Assembly: GCA_017471085.1 (NCBI GenBank)
Contig: JAFUWW010000103.1
Span: forward strand, 1 to 7,299
Reading direction: 5' to 3'
DNA length: 7,299 nucleotides
From: Bacteroidales bacterium
GTDB lineage: Bacteria > Bacteroidota > Bacteroidia > Bacteroidales > UBA932
Positions 6,791 through 7,299 of the stretch are shown one piece after another. The notes beneath the pieces were generated by a model. The model searched no databases and was not told the DNA's origin. It saw only the letters and a program-made list of their open reading frames with translations. The translations under genes and the position numbers were made by a program. Every line of letters begins with the position of its first letter. The first letter of the stretch is position 1.

Positions 6791-6846
6791 AGGAGGGTGT
6801 AACAAGTTAGGCAAGGCCAAAAACTCCAATTCCGCGCGGCTTTCTG

Positions 6847-6876
6847 CAAAGGTAGTAAAATTTTCTTTTCCGGCAA
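6847..6876 (-). promoter_or_regulatory. Bacteroidota-type promoter, TTG-N19-TACCTTTG
   Basis: On the minus strand a TTG (6876-6874) is followed after exactly 19 bases by TACCTTTG (6854-6847). This matches both halves of the Bacteroidota -33/-7 promoter. It lies only 7 bases beyond the stop of the small unknown gene and points towards the EEP gene, which would give that gene a leader of about 245 nt containing both dyads. The -7 box with flanks reads CTACCTTTGC, one base off the GTAnnTTTGC core used by CTnDOT-type integrases. Confidence 0.5.
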
Positions 6877-6883
6877 GCGGGTT

Positions 6884-7159
6884 TTACTTATACGGCGTAT
6901 ATGTGTGCGCACGCACTTTGAATATATCCGTATAGGCTATAAATTCGCTATACTCCCGGCGGGTAACAATTAGCCCGGCTGGCGTTTCTTCGTAGCTGCT
7001 GGCCAGCTGCTGGCCCGGTGCCCGGTGCGCCACTTGCACCCAGCGAAAGCCGCGCACCTGGATTTCGATAACTCCGCCTTTCTCCGGCTGGCTGGCCAGG
7101 GTGTTTTTTAGCTTATCGGCCAGGGTGTCAAAGGTGATCTCAAAAGAAAAACTTGTCAC
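6884..7159 (-). CDS. Small unknown protein, possibly from a mobile element
   Basis: I do not recognise this protein. From the GTG at 7159 it has 91 residues, beginning MTSFSFEITFDTLADKLKN and ending HTYTPYK. It has no signal peptide, membrane segment or Cys pair; it looks like a small soluble alpha/beta protein with an amphipathic helix early (LADKLKNTL) and strands in the middle (VIEIQVRGFRWVQVAH). I prefer GTG because GGAGG lies nine bases before it and the upstream stop (7164-7166) is only four bases away, an operon-like layout. An in-frame ATG at 7195 would give 103 residues but overlap the upstream gene by 32 bases. TTT, ATA and CTA codons are commoner than in the leftward genes, suggesting different ancestry. 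A double tandem duplication lies within the gene at 6994-7027. Confidence 0.6.
   Translation of the reverse strand: MTSFSFEITFDTLADKLKNTLASQPEKGGVIEIQVRGFRWVQVAHRAPGQQLASSYEETPAGLIVTRREYSEFIAYTDIFKVRAHTYTPYK
6994..7027. repeat. Abutting 11-bp and 7-bp tandem duplications
   Basis: AGCTGCTGGCC occurs twice back to back (6994-7004, 7005-7015), and CCCGGTG occurs twice back to back (7014-7020, 7021-7027). Both lie inside the small unknown gene. Neither unit is a multiple of three, but together they add 18 bases. Confidence 0.7.
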
Positions 7160-7163
7160 GGCT

Positions 7164-7299
7164 TTAGCCCTCCACAATGATAGCCGGGTAAACATTTAAG
7201 CCGCTTTGGCGCCCGGCTACTACTTTGCCGTCGCTCAGGGCGTTACGATCCCCGGCAAGGCCGCCCGTAATTGCAAAGAGTTCCGCGGGGCTAATAGTG
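7164..7299 (-). CDS. 3' end of an unrecognised gene (runs off right edge)
   Basis: A minus-strand frame is open from the right edge to a TAA at 7164-7166, giving 44 residues that begin TISPAELFAITGGLAGDRN and end NVYPAIIVEG. The amino-acid mix is protein-like, and the stop sits beside the GTG and after the GGAGG of the next gene, supporting a real reading frame in an operon. There is too little sequence to name a family. It could be a phage or conjugative-element gene, but only its neighbourhood suggests this. Confidence 0.5.
   Translation of the reverse strand, partial: TISPAELFAITGGLAGDRNALSDGKVVAGRQSGLNVYPAIIVEG
7169..7173 (-). promoter_or_regulatory. Shine-Dalgarno-like GGAGG that decides the small gene's start
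   Basis: The minus strand reads GGAGG inside the last codons of the upstream gene, nine bases before the GTG at 7159. Such strong SD sequences are uncommon in Bacteroidota and none precedes galK, the CpXC gene or the two nuclease genes here. It favours the GTG over the ATG at 7195. Confidence 0.45.

Larger units (their letters stand above)
6596..6883. other. AT-rich, repeat-bearing intergenic region
   Basis: This 288-base gap separates the EEP gene from the unknown small gene and is visibly richer in A/T than its surroundings. It holds two perfect inverted repeats (6627-6667 and 6675-6703), repeated GGGACAAAAT (6731-6740, 6748-6757), repeated GGCCAAAA (6760-6767, 6815-6822), a weak terminator-like hairpin (6773-6790) and a leftward promoter match (6847-6876). 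Open frames crossing it look like non-coding translation, and I support no gene here. Confidence 0.6.

Noticed and set aside
6667..6912. Minus-strand open frame of 81 codons across the gap
   Set aside because: It runs through the promoter match and several repeats, overlaps the end of the small unknown gene and ends in low-quality sequence. No evidence of coding.

Overview
The window looks like a GC-rich piece of a Bacteroidota chromosome, most likely Bacteroidales. Three lines of evidence support this: -7 promoter elements of the TAnnTTTG type stand before the minus-strand genes, Shine-Dalgarno sequences are mostly absent, and the protein families are typical of the phylum (a TolB-like propeller/outer-membrane barrel protein with a metalloprotease motif, a lipoprotein DNA/RNA non-specific nuclease, a secreted EEP-family hydrolase). 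The assignment is by recognition only. No rRNA, tRNA, CRISPR array or complete insertion sequence was seen.

Layout. (1) Positions 3-3014, plus strand: a large exported protein whose first codons lie left of the window. It reads as signal peptide, gluzincin-like HExxH...E domain, TolB-like beta-propeller and C-terminal outer-membrane beta-barrel. (2) Positions 3011-4751, minus strand: galactokinase (galK) followed by an overlapping CpXC-type zinc-ribbon gene. The CpXC gene and the plus-strand gene converge and share the four bases CTAG, which supply both TAG stops. (3) Positions 4801-5571 and 5636-6595, minus strand: two exported enzymes in a row, a lipoprotein-type DNA/RNA non-specific endonuclease and an EEP-fold endonuclease/exonuclease/phosphatase. 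The endonuclease and galK each have their own -7 element, so this run is not simply one long operon. (4) Positions 6596-6883: an AT-rich, repeat-rich gap holding two perfect dyads, short direct repeats, a weak terminator-like hairpin and a good Bacteroidota promoter match pointing left. (5) Positions 6884-7299, minus strand: a small unknown gene with an SD-like GGAGG and a GTG start, preceded by the 3' end of another unknown gene. Codon use and initiation style change here, which suggests the edge of transferred DNA (phage, plasmid-derived or conjugative element).

Function. The plus-strand protein and the two nucleases are all predicted to act at or outside the cell envelope, in keeping with a polymer-scavenging lifestyle. 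galK is cytoplasmic and feeds galactose into the Leloir pathway, but no mutarotase, galactose transporter or uridylyltransferase is visible beside it. The most unusual part is the right-hand boundary, where repeats, dyads and an attachment-core-like promoter sequence meet unrecognised genes.
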